DNA from: Halogranum rubrum | Lineage (GTDB): Archaea; Halobacteriota; Halobacteria; Halobacteriales; Haloferacaceae | NCBI RefSeq assembly: GCF_900114455.1 | Contig: NZ_FOTC01000001.1 | Coordinates: forward strand, 1,451,058 to 1,515,057 | Reading direction: 5' to 3' | Length of the DNA: 64,000 nucleotides | Shown here: positions 51,100 to 60,784 of the stretch, piece after piece | Numbering within the stretch: position 1 is the first letter of the stretch | Layout of the letters: each line of letters starts with the position of its first letter | Position numbers and translations under genes: made by a program | The notes under the pieces: generated by a model | What the model was told of the DNA's origin: nothing | Seen by the model: the letters and a program-made list of their open reading frames with translations, nothing else | Databases searched by the model: none

Positions 51100-52932
51100 T
51101 CAGTAACTGCGTTCTTTCGGTTCGTACGTCTTGTCCTCGCCTTCGAGGACGACGGGCTTGTAGTAGACTTCGGGGCTGCCGCCGTTCCAGTCGAGCATCG
51201 TGTGCTTGAGCCAGTTCTCGTCTTTGCGCTCTTGGTGTTCCTTGCGCCAGTGTGCGCCGCGGAACTCCTCGCGGACGAGTGCGCCGACGGTGATGGCCTC
51301 GGCGACGTCGATGACGTTGCGCGTCTCGTAGGTCATCTGCAGGTCGGTGTTGAACGTCTTCGAGGGGTCGGCCACGTAGACCTCCTCGTAGAGTTCGCGC
51401 GCCTCGCGGATGACTTCGAGCGCCTTCTGGAGACCCTCTTTCTCGCGGAAGACGTTGACCCAGCGGGTCATCGCCTTCTGAACCTTCGCCCGAATCTCGG
51501 CGTGCTGGAGGCCCTCTTCTTTCGACATGAGGTGGTCGACGCGCTGTTTCTCGCGGTCGACCGTCGCGCGTAGCACCTCGTCCGGCGACGAGAGCGTCGC
51601 ACCGCCGTCTGCGAGGGCACTGCCGGTGATGCCTTCTTCACCGAGGGTGACCGAGGAGTCGACTTCGTCACGTTCCTCGTCGCCCGTGCGGCCCGTCTGG
51701 ACCTCGGGTTCGCCGAGGTCGATACCGGCGGCGTGGTTGCCGGCGCGGGCACCGAACACCATCAGTTCGGGCAGGGCGTTCCCACCGAGACGGTTCGCGC
51801 CGTGCACGCTCGCACAGGCACACTCGCCGGCGGCGTAGAGACCCTCGATGCAGGTCTGACCGTGTTCGTTGGTCTCGATGCCACCCATCTCGTAGTGCTG
51901 GCCGGGTTTGACCGGCATTGGTTCTTCGAGGCCGTCGACGCCCTCGAAGTCGCGTGCGAGGTGGAGGATGTTCTCCAGTCGGTCGATGATGCGCTCCTCG
52001 CCGAGGTGCCGCATGTCGAGGTGGACGTACTCGTCTTCGATACCGCGGCCCTCGTTGACCTCGGTCAACTCGGCACGGGCCACCACGTCGCGGGAGGCGA
52101 GTTCGCCGTCGTTGTTCGCGTACCCGTACTCGAACATGAACCGCTCGCCGTTCTTGTTGTAGAGGATACCACCCTCACCGCGGACACCCTCGGAGATGAG
52201 GACACCCGTCGAGGGGAGCGTCGTCGGGTGGAACTGGACGAACTCCATGTCCTCCATCGGAACGCCTGCACGGTAGGCCATCGCCTGGCCGTCGCCGGTA
52301 CAGGAGACGGCGTTCGTCGTGTGGTCGAACGCCTGGCCCACACCACCGGTCGCGAGGATGACGCCCTTTCGAGCTTTGAACCCCTCGATGTTGCCGGTCT
52401 GGACGTCGTAGCCGACGACGCCGTGACAACTCCGGTCTCGGGGGTCGTCTTCGTTCGTCACGGCGAGGTTCATCACGTACCACTCGTCGTAGACGGTGAT
52501 TCCTCGCTTGACGACCTGTTCGTACAGCGTGTGCAACAGGTGGTGACCAGTCTCGGCACCCGCGTACGTCGTTCGCGGGAACGAGAGACCACCGAACGGC
52601 CGCTGTGAGACGCGACCGTCGTCTTCGCGCGAGAACGGCATCCCCCAGTGTTCGGTCTTGATGACCTCACCGGGTGCGTCCTTCGCGAGTTTCTCGATAG
52701 AGGGGGCGTCACCGAGATAGTCGGACCCCTTCATCGTGTCGTATGCGTGCAGGTCCCACGAGTCGCCCTCGCGGAGTGCTGCGTTGATTCCGCCCTCGGC
52801 CGCGCCGGTGTGACTGCGGACCGGATGCAGTTTCGTCACCATCGCGACGTCTGCACCCTGTTCGTGGGCCGCGACGGCCGCACGTAGTCCCGCACCGCCC
52901 GCGCCGACGACGAGAACGTCGTGTTCGTACAT
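51100..52932 (-). CDS. sdhA: Succinate dehydrogenase flavoprotein subunit
   Basis: 610 residues. FAD-binding VVGAGGAGLRAAVAAHEQGA, the flavin-linking histidine in RSHTGAAEGGINA, substrate site ETNEHGQT and GANRLGGNALPELMVFG, and the C-terminal helical domain. Oxidises succinate to fumarate and passes electrons to SdhB. It ends the sdhCDBA operon; 17 bp separate it from sdhB. All catalytic motifs are intact. Confidence 0.96.
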   Translation of the reverse strand: MYEHDVLVVGAGGAGLRAAVAAHEQGADVAMVTKLHPVRSHTGAAEGGINAALREGDSWDLHAYDTMKGSDYLGDAPSIEKLAKDAPGEVIKTEHWGMPFSREDDGRVSQRPFGGLSFPRTTYAGAETGHHLLHTLYEQVVKRGITVYDEWYVMNLAVTNEDDPRDRSCHGVVGYDVQTGNIEGFKARKGVILATGGVGQAFDHTTNAVSCTGDGQAMAYRAGVPMEDMEFVQFHPTTLPSTGVLISEGVRGEGGILYNKNGERFMFEYGYANNDGELASRDVVARAELTEVNEGRGIEDEYVHLDMRHLGEERIIDRLENILHLARDFEGVDGLEEPMPVKPGQHYEMGGIETNEHGQTCIEGLYAAGECACASVHGANRLGGNALPELMVFGARAGNHAAGIDLGEPEVQTGRTGDEERDEVDSSVTLGEEGITGSALADGGATLSSPDEVLRATVDREKQRVDHLMSKEEGLQHAEIRAKVQKAMTRWVNVFREKEGLQKALEVIREARELYEEVYVADPSKTFNTDLQMTYETRNVIDVAEAITVGALVREEFRGAHWRKEHQERKDENWLKHTMLDWNGGSPEVYYKPVVLEGEDKTYEPKERSY

Positions 52933-52949
52933 TGTTGTCTACTCTTTGA

Positions 52950-53828
52950 TTACCAGAACTTCAGGTTGCTCTTGACTGCCTCTCGCTTCAACTCTTGAAT
53001 GTGCTCCGTCAGCGGGATGTCCTTCGGACACACTTCCGTACAGGAGAACTGCGTCTGGCAGCGCCAGACGCCGTGTTCCTGTTCCAGAATCTCCATCCGG
53101 TGTTCCTTGCGGTTCTCACCCTCACGCTCGTCCATCGCGAAGCGGTAGGCCTTGTTGATGGCAGCGGGGCCGAGATACTGGTTGTCACCGGCGGCGATGT
53201 TACACGAGGACATACACGCACCACACCAGATACAGCGCGTGGACATCTTGACCTTCTCGTGGTTCTCGCGGCTCTGTCGCTGTTCTTCGCCCTCCGGCGT
53301 CTCTTCGGCGTCGAAGTACGGTTCGACCGCCTCCATCTGGTCGTAGAAGTGCTCCATATCCACGACGAGGTCCTTCACGACCTCTTGGTGGGGGAGCGGT
53401 TCGATGCGAACCGGCTGTTCGAGGTCCGACAACTGGGTCTGACAGCCGAGTCGCTGCCGGCCGTTGATGAACAGCGCGTCCGACCCACAGACCGCCTGCC
53501 GACAGGAGTGCCGGAAGGTCAGACTGGCGTCGTAGTGGTCCCGGGCGTACATCAGCGCGTCGAGGACGGTCATCCCCTTGTGGAACGGGACGTGGAACTC
53601 GTCGAATCGGGGTTCCTGTTTGGCCGCCACTTCTGGGTCGTAGCGGAACACCTTCAGCGCGTAGGTGTCCTCGCCCGAGAGGTCACGCTCCTGTTCGAGC
53701 GTCTGCTTGGCTCGTTCGACCTTCTCGCGGCGCTCCTGTTTCTTCTGTTTGCGCTTCTCTTGGACCGAAGCCTTCTCTTCGGCCGGCTGCTCCTCGGTCT
53801 CTTCTGCTTGTGGTACTTGTGTACTCAT
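52950..53828 (-). CDS. sdhB: Succinate dehydrogenase iron-sulfur subunit
   Basis: 292 residues, about 45 more than bacterial SdhB because of a charged N-terminal coiled stretch (EEKASVQEKRKQKKQERREK) that may associate with the membrane or another subunit. The 2Fe-2S ligands are in SCRQAVCGSDALFINGRQR and the following GCQ; the 4Fe-4S and 3Fe-4S cysteines in CIWCGACMSSCN and CTEVCPKDIPL. Follows sdhD by one base. Confidence 0.95.
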   Translation of the reverse strand: MSTQVPQAEETEEQPAEEKASVQEKRKQKKQERREKVERAKQTLEQERDLSGEDTYALKVFRYDPEVAAKQEPRFDEFHVPFHKGMTVLDALMYARDHYDASLTFRHSCRQAVCGSDALFINGRQRLGCQTQLSDLEQPVRIEPLPHQEVVKDLVVDMEHFYDQMEAVEPYFDAEETPEGEEQRQSRENHEKVKMSTRCIWCGACMSSCNIAAGDNQYLGPAAINKAYRFAMDEREGENRKEHRMEILEQEHGVWRCQTQFSCTEVCPKDIPLTEHIQELKREAVKSNLKFW

Positions 53829-53829
53829 G

Positions 53830-54201
53830 TTAGATTGGGACGCCTCCAGCCCACGTCAGTGCGGTACGGACTCCCTGCACGATGAGAAGGGCGCTCGCGA
53901 CGATGAGCGTCCACTTCACGGCCGTCAGTTTCTGCCCGGTGAGTCCCTGGTTGACGAGCGCGTTGTAGACGCCGTTGACGCCGTGGAACGTCGCCGTGAT
54001 GAGGAACAGAATCATCAGCGAGAAGTACGTCAGCGTCTGCATCCGTGCCTCGCTCATCCCGAACGTCACTTCGCTGGCGTGGTTCACGAAGTGAAGCAGG
54101 AAGAAGTGGAACGCGAGCACGACGACGAGGAACGCCGCCGTGATGCGCTGCCAGAGCCATCGCTGTGTGCCGCCCTGGAACGAACTGTATCGTTCTGCCA
54201 T
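53830..54201 (-). CDS. sdhD: Succinate dehydrogenase membrane anchor subunit
   Basis: 123 residues with three helices (about 20-40, 55-78, 92-115). The basic/aromatic N-terminus MAERYSSFQGGTQRWLWQRI and the helix-I histidine in AFHFFLLHFVNH are as in archaeal SdhD. It anchors SdhAB with SdhC. Gap to sdhC one base. Confidence 0.88.
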   Translation of the reverse strand: MAERYSSFQGGTQRWLWQRITAAFLVVVLAFHFFLLHFVNHASEVTFGMSEARMQTLTYFSLMILFLITATFHGVNGVYNALVNQGLTGQKLTAVKWTLIVASALLIVQGVRTALTWAGGVPI

Positions 54202-54202
54202 C

Positions 54203-54595
54203 TTAGAGCACCTCCGCGACGAACGTCGGAACGCTCGCGACGACGATTGCGCCGGTCAAGACGAGCGACGCGTAGAAACTCTTGTCCTGTGCTTCTAGTC
54301 CGACACCCAAGTCGACCAGCAACAGACGCAGTCCGTTCAGAATGTGGAAGACTGCGACTGCGAGTAGGCCGACTTCGAGGATGCGGACGACGAGCAGGCT
54401 TTCGAGCGCCTGAATCGTCGTGGTGTAGGCCGCCTCACCGGTCAACGCCGTCGAGAGGACGGCGATGTGGGTGAACAGGTAGCCAACCAGCACCCAGCCG
54501 GTGAACTTGTGGAATATCCAGGCCCACATACCAGCCGTGAACTCTCGCCAACGGCCGAAGTCCTCGATGAGGCCTCGATTGTAAGACTGACTCAT
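54203..54595 (-). CDS. sdhC: Succinate dehydrogenase cytochrome b556 subunit
   Basis: 130 residues, first gene of sdhCDBA. Three helices; haem-b ligands probably the His in [11 protein letters not shown] and [15 protein letters not shown], the latter being the SdhC signature (H-x-x-N-G-L-R). [20 protein letters not shown] forms the quinone-side N-terminus. A TATA-like ACTTCTATG lies ~30 nt upstream. Confidence 0.9.
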   Translation of the reverse strand: MSQSYNRGLIEDFGRWREFTAGMWAWIFHKFTGWVLVGYLFTHIAVLSTALTGEAAYTTTIQALESLLVVRILEVGLLAVAVFHILNGLRLLLVDLGVGLEAQDKSFYASLVLTGAIVVASVPTFVAEVL

Positions 54596-54653
54596 GCTCT
54601 TGTAAGCGTCGGGAGCGGGGGGTCATAGAAGTTACGTGTGCGCGCGTCGAAAT

Positions 54654-54670
54654 CCGGCAACGGATGCCGG
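54654..54670. terminator. Hairpin between sdhC promoter and the AspA-like gene
   Basis: CCGGCA-ACGGA-TGCCGG, six perfect pairs, followed on the minus strand side by the end of the AspA-like gene 17 nt away. Either the end of that transcript or an operator upstream of sdhC. Confidence 0.4.
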
Positions 54671-54686
54671 ATATAACGATAGATGA

Positions 54687-55712
54687 CTACGTATGGTGTT
54701 CGTGTTCTGGCGACTGCTCTTGCTCGACCACGCGCCGAGTCACGTCGTCGAGTTCGACGAGGTGACACAGTGGGTTGCCGGGGTAGACGACGGGGTTCTC
54801 TAACAGGCCGACGAGGAGTCCCGTGAACGGCGCTTCGATGAACGTGTTGTCGTCCTTGAACGGGTTGGTGATGGTACAGATTGGGTCCCCCTCGTGGACG
54901 AGTGACCCGCGCTCGAAGTGCATGTCGACGATGCCGCCGGCGTCGGCACGAATCCACGTCTTCTCTTGGTCACCCGTGATGATGGTTCGCCAACCGGGCC
55001 ACCGAACCGCCGTCGTCTTGCGGAGTTCGTACTCGGCGAAGACGCTCTCGACGCCGGCGAGCGCCTCGTCGATGAGGACGCGTTGGAATCGGTGGGCCTC
55101 ACCCATCTCGATGGTGATGGTCGGAACGCCGGCCCGACTCGCCTCACCGCGGAGACTGCCGCTCGGCCCTTCGCTGTCGATGATGACGTGTGTTCCGAAC
55201 CCTTGGGCGAGTCGCGCCACCTTGTCGTCGGACATGTCTGCGCGAACGTGGAGCATGTTCGTCCGGCCGCGCGTCGACGTGTGGAAGTCCAGTCCGAAGT
55301 CGCACGGTTCGATGAAGTTGGTGAAGATGCGGTGTGCCATCCGTTTAGCACTGGTCGAGTCCGGTCGTCCCGGGAACGACCGATTCAGGTCGCGGTCGTA
55401 GATTGGGAGATACCGCTGTTGGAAGAGGAAGCCCGGAACGTTCAACACGGGCATACAGACGAGTGTCCCCGCGAGGTCAGAGAGGTCCCACTCGTAGGCG
55501 ACCTCGCGGACGACTTCGATGCCGTTGAGTTCGTCGCCGTGGGCGGCCGCCGAGATGAACACCGTCGGTCCTGGCTTCTCGCCGTTGATGATACTCACCG
55601 GAATCCTGACCGGGTCGCCGAGATACGTTTCGCTGATACCGTAGCGGATATTCTGCCGTTCGCCCGGCGCGACCTTCCCCCCATGATAGGTGAAGGCCCC
55701 GTCGTCGCTCAT
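54687..55712 (-). CDS. Succinylglutamate desuccinylase/aspartoacylase-family zinc hydrolase
   Basis: 341 residues from the ATG at 55712. M14-like metal site: zinc ligands in AAHGDELNGIEVVRE (H, E) and LDFHTSTRGRTN (H), the catalytic Glu in ITIEMGEAHRFQ; PGFLFQQRYLPIYDRDLNRSFPG (read in part) is the substrate arm. A C-terminal biotinyl-lipoyl-like half-barrel (ADAGGIVDMHFERGSLVHEG, GLLVGLLENPVVYPGNPLCH in part) is usual for this group. It would cut N-acyl-amino acids or amide-linked amino acids. Divergent from the RimK-protease fusion, only 120 bp apart, suggesting one pathway. Confidence 0.9.
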   Translation of the reverse strand: MSDDGAFTYHGGKVAPGERQNIRYGISETYLGDPVRIPVSIINGEKPGPTVFISAAAHGDELNGIEVVREVAYEWDLSDLAGTLVCMPVLNVPGFLFQQRYLPIYDRDLNRSFPGRPDSTSAKRMAHRIFTNFIEPCDFGLDFHTSTRGRTNMLHVRADMSDDKVARLAQGFGTHVIIDSEGPSGSLRGEASRAGVPTITIEMGEAHRFQRVLIDEALAGVESVFAEYELRKTTAVRWPGWRTIITGDQEKTWIRADAGGIVDMHFERGSLVHEGDPICTITNPFKDDNTFIEAPFTGLLVGLLENPVVYPGNPLCHLVELDDVTRRVVEQEQSPEHEHHT

Positions 55713-55832
55713 ACCACCTTCTCCACGAGGTGGGTATATAAAACGTCGCTGAGAGCGCGTCAAGATGTCTCTCTGGTTTCGTTTTGGGATACCGGCAACC
55801 CTTTGAAACCGCACTCTGATACAACACAGTAC

Positions 55833-57194
55833 ATGGACACAACTGACGCCGACCAGGTCCGAGTCGGAGTGCTCTCGCTCCACAACAGCAAGGAGACGAA
55901 AGCCATCCTCAACGCCGTCGAGGACCTCGGACATACGCCCGTCTGGCTGCGCCAGGAGAACACGGCCATCAGTGTCGAAGACAGCGAACTCACCCTCGAG
56001 CCAGATATCGACATCGTCGCGAACCGCCTTCTCCTCTCGAACACCGAAGAACCCGCCGAACTGCTCGGCCTCGCGACGACGTTCAACCGCGTCCGGCCGA
56101 TGCTGAACGAACCGGACGCCGTGATGGCGTCTATCCACAAGTTCGCGACGGCGGCGACGCTCGCGAACTGGAACATCAAAGTCCCAGACGCGCTGCTCGC
56201 ACTCTCGAACGACCGACTCAACCAGGGCCGCTCACAGTTCGGCGACGTCGGGGTCTACAAGACGGCCATCGGGACGCACGGTGGCGGGACGTGGAAGGTC
56301 GACCTCACCGAACCCGTCAACCCGAAGGTCGGGAACCGACAGGCGTTCCTACAGGCACTCATCGACCGTGACGGCGAACGTCACCGCGACCTCCGGGTCT
56401 ACATCGTCGACGGCGAGATTATCGGCGCGATGTACCGCTTCGCCCCGGAAGGCGACTGGCGAACGAACGTCGCCCTCGGCGGCGACGTGTTGAACGCGAC
56501 CGACGAGATGGACGACGAGGCCTCCGAGACGGCACTCTACGCCGCCGACGTCATGGGTCTCGACTACGCAGGCGTCGACCTCATCGAAGGCAACGACGGT
56601 TGGTTCGTCCTCGAAGTCAACCCCACCGCAGGGTTCAAAGGTCTCTACAAGGCGACCGGCAAGAGTCCGGCCCCGTACATCGCCAAGAGCGCAATCGAGC
56701 GCGCTGGCGGCACCGTCGACGAGGACCGCGTGTCCGAACTCGCGGCGACGCTCGACGACTCCGAACCGTCCTGCAAGCCGCGCGTCGAACCACCGGAACA
56801 CCAAGACGTCCCCATCATCGGCTACATCGAGGACGTCGTCGTCTCCGGAACCAGTGGGTCGACGCAGGCGAAGGCCAAGTCCGACACCGGTGCGACTCGG
56901 ACGAGCATCGACACCAGTCTCGCCGCCGAAATCGGCGCCGGTCCGATCAAGAGCATGACTCGCGTCAAGTCGGGCAGTGTCAAGGGCGGAAAGGCCCGTC
57001 CGGTCGTCGACCTCGTCATCGGTATCGGCGGGACGCAGCACACGGTCACCGCCAGCGTCGAAGACCGCAGTCATATGGACTACCCACTGCTGCTCGGCCG
57101 CGACATCCTCGAACACTACCGCGTCGACGTCCGACGCCGCTCCGACGGTGACAACAAGCCACCGCTCGACAGCGAAGAGTACCTCGAAGAGTAG
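55833..57194 (+). CDS. RimK-type ATP-grasp ligase fused to a retropepsin-like aspartic protease
   Basis: 453 residues from the ATG at 55833 (the longer frame upstream is a shadow). Residues 1-~300 are a RimK/LysX-like ATP-grasp ligase: VGVLSLHNSKETKAIL pre-ATP-grasp, VYKTAIGTHGGGTW loop, and the metal-binding EVNPTAGFKG with E261 and N263. Residues ~325-445 are a RimB/retropepsin-like domain: KSDTGATRTSID with catalytic D351, and the flap-side YPLLLGRDIL. In bacteria RimK and RimB are separate proteins that add and trim glutamates on ribosomal S6; here ligase and protease are one chain. The tail is acidic. Divergent partner: AspA-like hydrolase. Confidence 0.9.
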   Translation: MDTTDADQVRVGVLSLHNSKETKAILNAVEDLGHTPVWLRQENTAISVEDSELTLEPDIDIVANRLLLSNTEEPAELLGLATTFNRVRPMLNEPDAVMASIHKFATAATLANWNIKVPDALLALSNDRLNQGRSQFGDVGVYKTAIGTHGGGTWKVDLTEPVNPKVGNRQAFLQALIDRDGERHRDLRVYIVDGEIIGAMYRFAPEGDWRTNVALGGDVLNATDEMDDEASETALYAADVMGLDYAGVDLIEGNDGWFVLEVNPTAGFKGLYKATGKSPAPYIAKSAIERAGGTVDEDRVSELAATLDDSEPSCKPRVEPPEHQDVPIIGYIEDVVVSGTSGSTQAKAKSDTGATRTSIDTSLAAEIGAGPIKSMTRVKSGSVKGGKARPVVDLVIGIGGTQHTVTASVEDRSHMDYPLLLGRDILEHYRVDVRRRSDGDNKPPLDSEEYLEE

Positions 57195-57380
57195 TCGAAC
57201 CAGCGAATCTGCGGTATGCAGAGTTGTGTCCCCTCGATTTTTCCTCCTCGTTCACTCTCCTCGAGCGGGGAGTATCTCCGTCGCAGTCGACAGGATAGTA
57301 CGCAGAATACTGCATCAGGTACGCCGAAGCAAGAGCATATCCCGTCTGCGGCCCTCGTCTCGAACTAGAGGCAAGACACA

Positions 57381-57974
57381 GTGATTGACGACGCGCTTCC
57401 AGTTCTACGTCGAGACCCGGTCATGAAGCGACTGGTCGAAACGCACGACCCGTACGTCGAACCAGATTGGTCGGAGTTCGAGAGACTCTGTATCTCGATT
57501 ATCAACCAGCAGCTCTCGACGGCCAGTGCGGCGGCGGTGAAAGAACGCGTGTTCGAGGTGTTGGACGGAGAAGTGACCCCCGAAACGGTACTCGCCGCCG
57601 ACGAAGAGTCCCTTCGTGACGCCGGACTGTCCCGGATGAAAGTCGACTACATCCAGAACGCGGCCCGGGCGTTCCAAGAGAGCGACTTCACCCGAGATGC
57701 GATGGCCGCCCTCGACGACGACGAAGTCGTGGCCCGTCTCACCGAGATAAAGGGAGTCGGCGATTGGACGGCCCGGATGTATCTCCTGTTCGTACTGGAG
57801 CGACCGGACGTGCTTCCGCTCGGTGACCTCGCCGTTCGAAAAGGCATCGAGCAACTGTACGCCGACGGCGGCGAGCTAACTCGTGCCGAGATGCGCGAGA
57901 TTGCAGAGGAGTGGAGACCGTATCGGTCCGTTGCAACGAGATACATCTGGGCGGAGTACGAATCTGACAACTGA
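57381..57974 (+). CDS. alkA: DNA-3-methyladenine glycosylase II-like (HhH-GPD)
   Basis: 197 residues from a GTG. HhH-GPD fold: IINQQLSTASAAAVKERVFE (substrate helix), then the helix-hairpin-helix LTEIKGVGDWTARMYLLFVL with the catalytic Asp in PLGDLAVRKGIEQLY. Removes alkylated bases. It lacks the N-terminal TBP-like domain of E. coli AlkA, as archaeal/Gram-positive short forms do. Single gene. Confidence 0.93.
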   Translation: MIDDALPVLRRDPVMKRLVETHDPYVEPDWSEFERLCISIINQQLSTASAAAVKERVFEVLDGEVTPETVLAADEESLRDAGLSRMKVDYIQNAARAFQESDFTRDAMAALDDDEVVARLTEIKGVGDWTARMYLLFVLERPDVLPLGDLAVRKGIEQLYADGGELTRAEMREIAEEWRPYRSVATRYIWAEYESDN

Positions 57975-58166
57975 CGTTCGAGCGTTCGGAGAGAAGGCGA
58001 CGTATTCGCCAACCGCAGACGCGCTTCTCGTTCGGACGGCTGTCTCCACTCGTGGCGACCCAAAAACGACTGGGAGACGGCGACCGGTGGACCGGAGTAA
58101 ACTCCGAGTGGGTTGTTGACTCGGAGAGGGGAAACGTTGAAACGGCCGGCAAACCACCAATCGTCC

Positions 58167-60146
58167 ATGGACGTTGATGATATCAACACTATCACGGTTC
58201 TCGGTGCAGGGAACATGGGCCACGGCATCGCGGAGGTCGCCGCACTCGCCGGCTACACGGTGAACCTTCGGGACATCAACGAGGAGTTCGTCCAGAAGGG
58301 CTACGACCAGATCGAGTGGAGTCTCGGCAAACTCGCCGAGAAAGACCGCATCAGCGAGGACGACGCCGAGACGGCGCTCGACCGCGTGGGCACGTTCGTC
58401 GACATCGGTGAGTCCGTCGCCGACGCCGACGTAGTCGTCGAGGCCGTCCCCGAGAAGATGGACATCAAGAAGGAGGTCTACGAGGCTATCGACGAGGCGG
58501 CCCCCGACCACACAATCTTCGCGACGAACACCTCCAGTCTCTCTATCACCGAGTTGTCCGAAGTCACAGACCGCGCCGAGCAGTTCTGCGGGATGCACTT
58601 CTTCAACCCGCCCGTTCGGATGCAACTGGTCGAAGTCATCTCGGGCGAGCACACGTCGGACGAGACGATGGACGCCATCGAGGCGCTCGCGGAGACGATG
58701 GACAAGACACCCGTCCGCGTCCGCAAGGACAGTCCGGGCTTCATCGTCAACCGTATCCTCGTCCCCCTGATGAACGAGGCGGCGTGGATGGTCCACGAGG
58801 AGACGGCGACGGTCGCCGAAGTCGACAGCACGACGAAGTACGGTCTCGGCCACCCGATGGGCAGTTTCGAACTCGCAGACCAGGTCGGCATCGACGTCGG
58901 CGTCCACGTCCTCGACTATCTCCACGAGGTGCTCGGCGACGCCTACCGACCGTGCCCGCTCCTCGAAGAGAAGGTCGAAGAAGGGAACCTCGGCAAGAAG
59001 TCCGGCAAGGGGTTCTACGACTACGAAGACGGCGAAGGTGTCCAGATTCCGACCGACGAGGTCCGCGAGGACGTCGAACGCCGCCTGCTCGCACTCATGG
59101 CGAACGAAGTCGCCGGTCTCGTCGCCAACGACGTCGCCGACCCGGAGGCCATCGACCGAGCGATGAAACTCGGTGCGGGCTACCCGGACGGCCCGGCGAA
59201 GATTACGGACGAGGCTGGACTCGACACGCTCGTCGAGACGCTCGACGACCTCCACGAGGAGACCGGAGAAGAGCGCTACGTCGTCGTCGACTACCTCCGC
59301 GAACTCGCCGAGGACGGCGAAGGGTTCTACGGAGCAAGCGACGACGACTCGGGCGAGGAGCACGAGTTCGAGACGATCAGCATCGAACACGAGGGCGCTG
59401 TCGGCCACCTCGTCATCGACCGCCCGCACCAGATGAACTCCATCAGTCCCGAACTGCTAGACGAACTCTCGACGGCTATCGACCTACTGGCCGACGACGA
59501 CGAGGTACGGTCGATTCTCCTCACCGGCGCAGGTGACCGTGCGTTCTCCGCCGGTGCCGACGTGATGGGGATGGCCTCTGGCGGGGCGAACCCGCTGAAG
59601 GGTATCGAACTCTCGAAGAAGGGCCAAGAGACGTTCGGGAAACTCGCCGCCTGCGACAAGCCCGTCGTTGCCGGTATCGACGGCTACTGTCTCGGCGGCG
59701 GGATGGAACTCGCGACCTGTGCGGACCTCCGTATCGCCAGCGAGCGCTCGGAACTCGGTCAGCCGGAACACAATCTCGGTCTCATCCCCGGATGGGGCGG
59801 CACGCAGCGACTCGCCCGTATCGTCGGCGAGGGCCGCGCGAAGGAGATTATCTTCACGGCCGAGCGATTCGACGCCGAGACGATGGAACGCTACGGCTTC
59901 CTCAACGACGTCGTCGGCAACGACGAACTCCACGAGAAGGCGCTGGAACTCGCCCAGTCGCTCGCCGGCGGGCCACCCATCGCACAGGCGTTCACGAAAC
60001 AGGCGATGCGCAAGGGCTGGGAGAACCAGGAGGCGGGACTCGAAATCGAGGCGCAAGCCTTCGGCCACCTGATGACCACCGACGACCTGAACGAGGGCAT
60101 CATGGCGTTCGCCAGCAAGCGCGACCCGGAGTTCGAAGGGAAGTAA
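58167..60146 (+). CDS. 3-hydroxyacyl-CoA dehydrogenase / enoyl-CoA hydratase fusion
   Basis: 659 residues from the ATG at 58167. The N-terminal ~390 residues are the dehydrogenase: NAD-binding VLGAGNMGHGIAEVAALAGY, GMHFFNPPVRMQLVEVI with the catalytic His, and GYPDGPAKITDEAGL. The C-terminal ~255 are a crotonase: RPHQMNSISPELLDELS, oxyanion region GGGMELATCADLRIAS and the catalytic Glu in LGQPEHNLGLIPGWGG. The order is the reverse of bacterial FadB, as in other archaea. Two beta-oxidation steps in one chain; the thiolase is not in the window. Confidence 0.95.
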   Translation: MDVDDINTITVLGAGNMGHGIAEVAALAGYTVNLRDINEEFVQKGYDQIEWSLGKLAEKDRISEDDAETALDRVGTFVDIGESVADADVVVEAVPEKMDIKKEVYEAIDEAAPDHTIFATNTSSLSITELSEVTDRAEQFCGMHFFNPPVRMQLVEVISGEHTSDETMDAIEALAETMDKTPVRVRKDSPGFIVNRILVPLMNEAAWMVHEETATVAEVDSTTKYGLGHPMGSFELADQVGIDVGVHVLDYLHEVLGDAYRPCPLLEEKVEEGNLGKKSGKGFYDYEDGEGVQIPTDEVREDVERRLLALMANEVAGLVANDVADPEAIDRAMKLGAGYPDGPAKITDEAGLDTLVETLDDLHEETGEERYVVVDYLRELAEDGEGFYGASDDDSGEEHEFETISIEHEGAVGHLVIDRPHQMNSISPELLDELSTAIDLLADDDEVRSILLTGAGDRAFSAGADVMGMASGGANPLKGIELSKKGQETFGKLAACDKPVVAGIDGYCLGGGMELATCADLRIASERSELGQPEHNLGLIPGWGGTQRLARIVGEGRAKEIIFTAERFDAETMERYGFLNDVVGNDELHEKALELAQSLAGGPPIAQAFTKQAMRKGWENQEAGLEIEAQAFGHLMTTDDLNEGIMAFASKRDPEFEGK

Positions 60147-60232
60147 GTGCAGTAGCGGCGTGTGACTCTCCCTACCGAAGCCGTCCCGTAACGGAATCTT
60201 TAAACAAAACCACGGGACATATGCAAGTGGAA

Positions 60233-60285
<53 letters not shown>

Positions 60286-60307
<22 letters not shown>

Positions 60308-60475
60308 CTTTTCCACTGAACTACTCTCGGAGCGGCCGCTTTACGTGTCACCCCCGACCGTGAAACGAGAGTGTCGACGGGGTTCGAATCAGAGAACGAA
60401 ACGAGCGAAGCGAGCAGAGTGACCGTGGTTCGAATCCCCTACCGAGCGCTTTTCCACTGAACTACTCTCGGAGCG
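60286..60475 (+). repeat. Duplicated tRNA-Glu 3' end and trailer (49-bp direct repeat)
   Basis: 60286-60334 (T-arm and acceptor of tRNA-Glu plus 27 bp of trailer) recurs at 60427-60475 with one difference in 49. The period is 141 bp. Between the copies lie a third TTCGAATC box and an ACGAGCGAAGCGAG stretch, no open frame. Such copies mark tRNA 3' ends used by integrating elements. The remaining sequence to 60784 has no gene, only the lower-GC promoter (AATTATATTA, 60713-60722) of the next one. Confidence 0.8.
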
Positions 60476-60784
60476 TTCGCGATATCCAACCGACGAACGA
60501 TACGTCTGCAGAGATGGACAAACCCGTTTTCTGACACGTCACTTCCCATCAGTAGCTTTCCCACCGGGTCGAATCGGTCTAATCGCGCAAACAGATGGTT
60601 TCATCTGACAGTATTTGATGATTACCGCCGTCGAAACGAGTGACTGCGGTGAGTAGGCGAACCTGTCTAGAAAGGCTGTAACTGCGTAAATCCGGCCTGA
60701 AGAACAGGCACCACAATTATATTACAGTCTAACGTACAATCTGTTTGTCTTGCTAGAGTGCCTGGCTGGCACCGGAGGGACGTG

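Noticed and set aside
57876-59429. 517-codon open frame antisense to the fused beta-oxidation gene
   Set aside because: Shadow of a gene with complete dehydrogenase and hydratase motifs.
60341-60430. A small gene or second tRNA between the tRNA-Glu repeat copies
   Set aside because: No open frame and only an isolated TTCGAATC box; no fold of a full tRNA.
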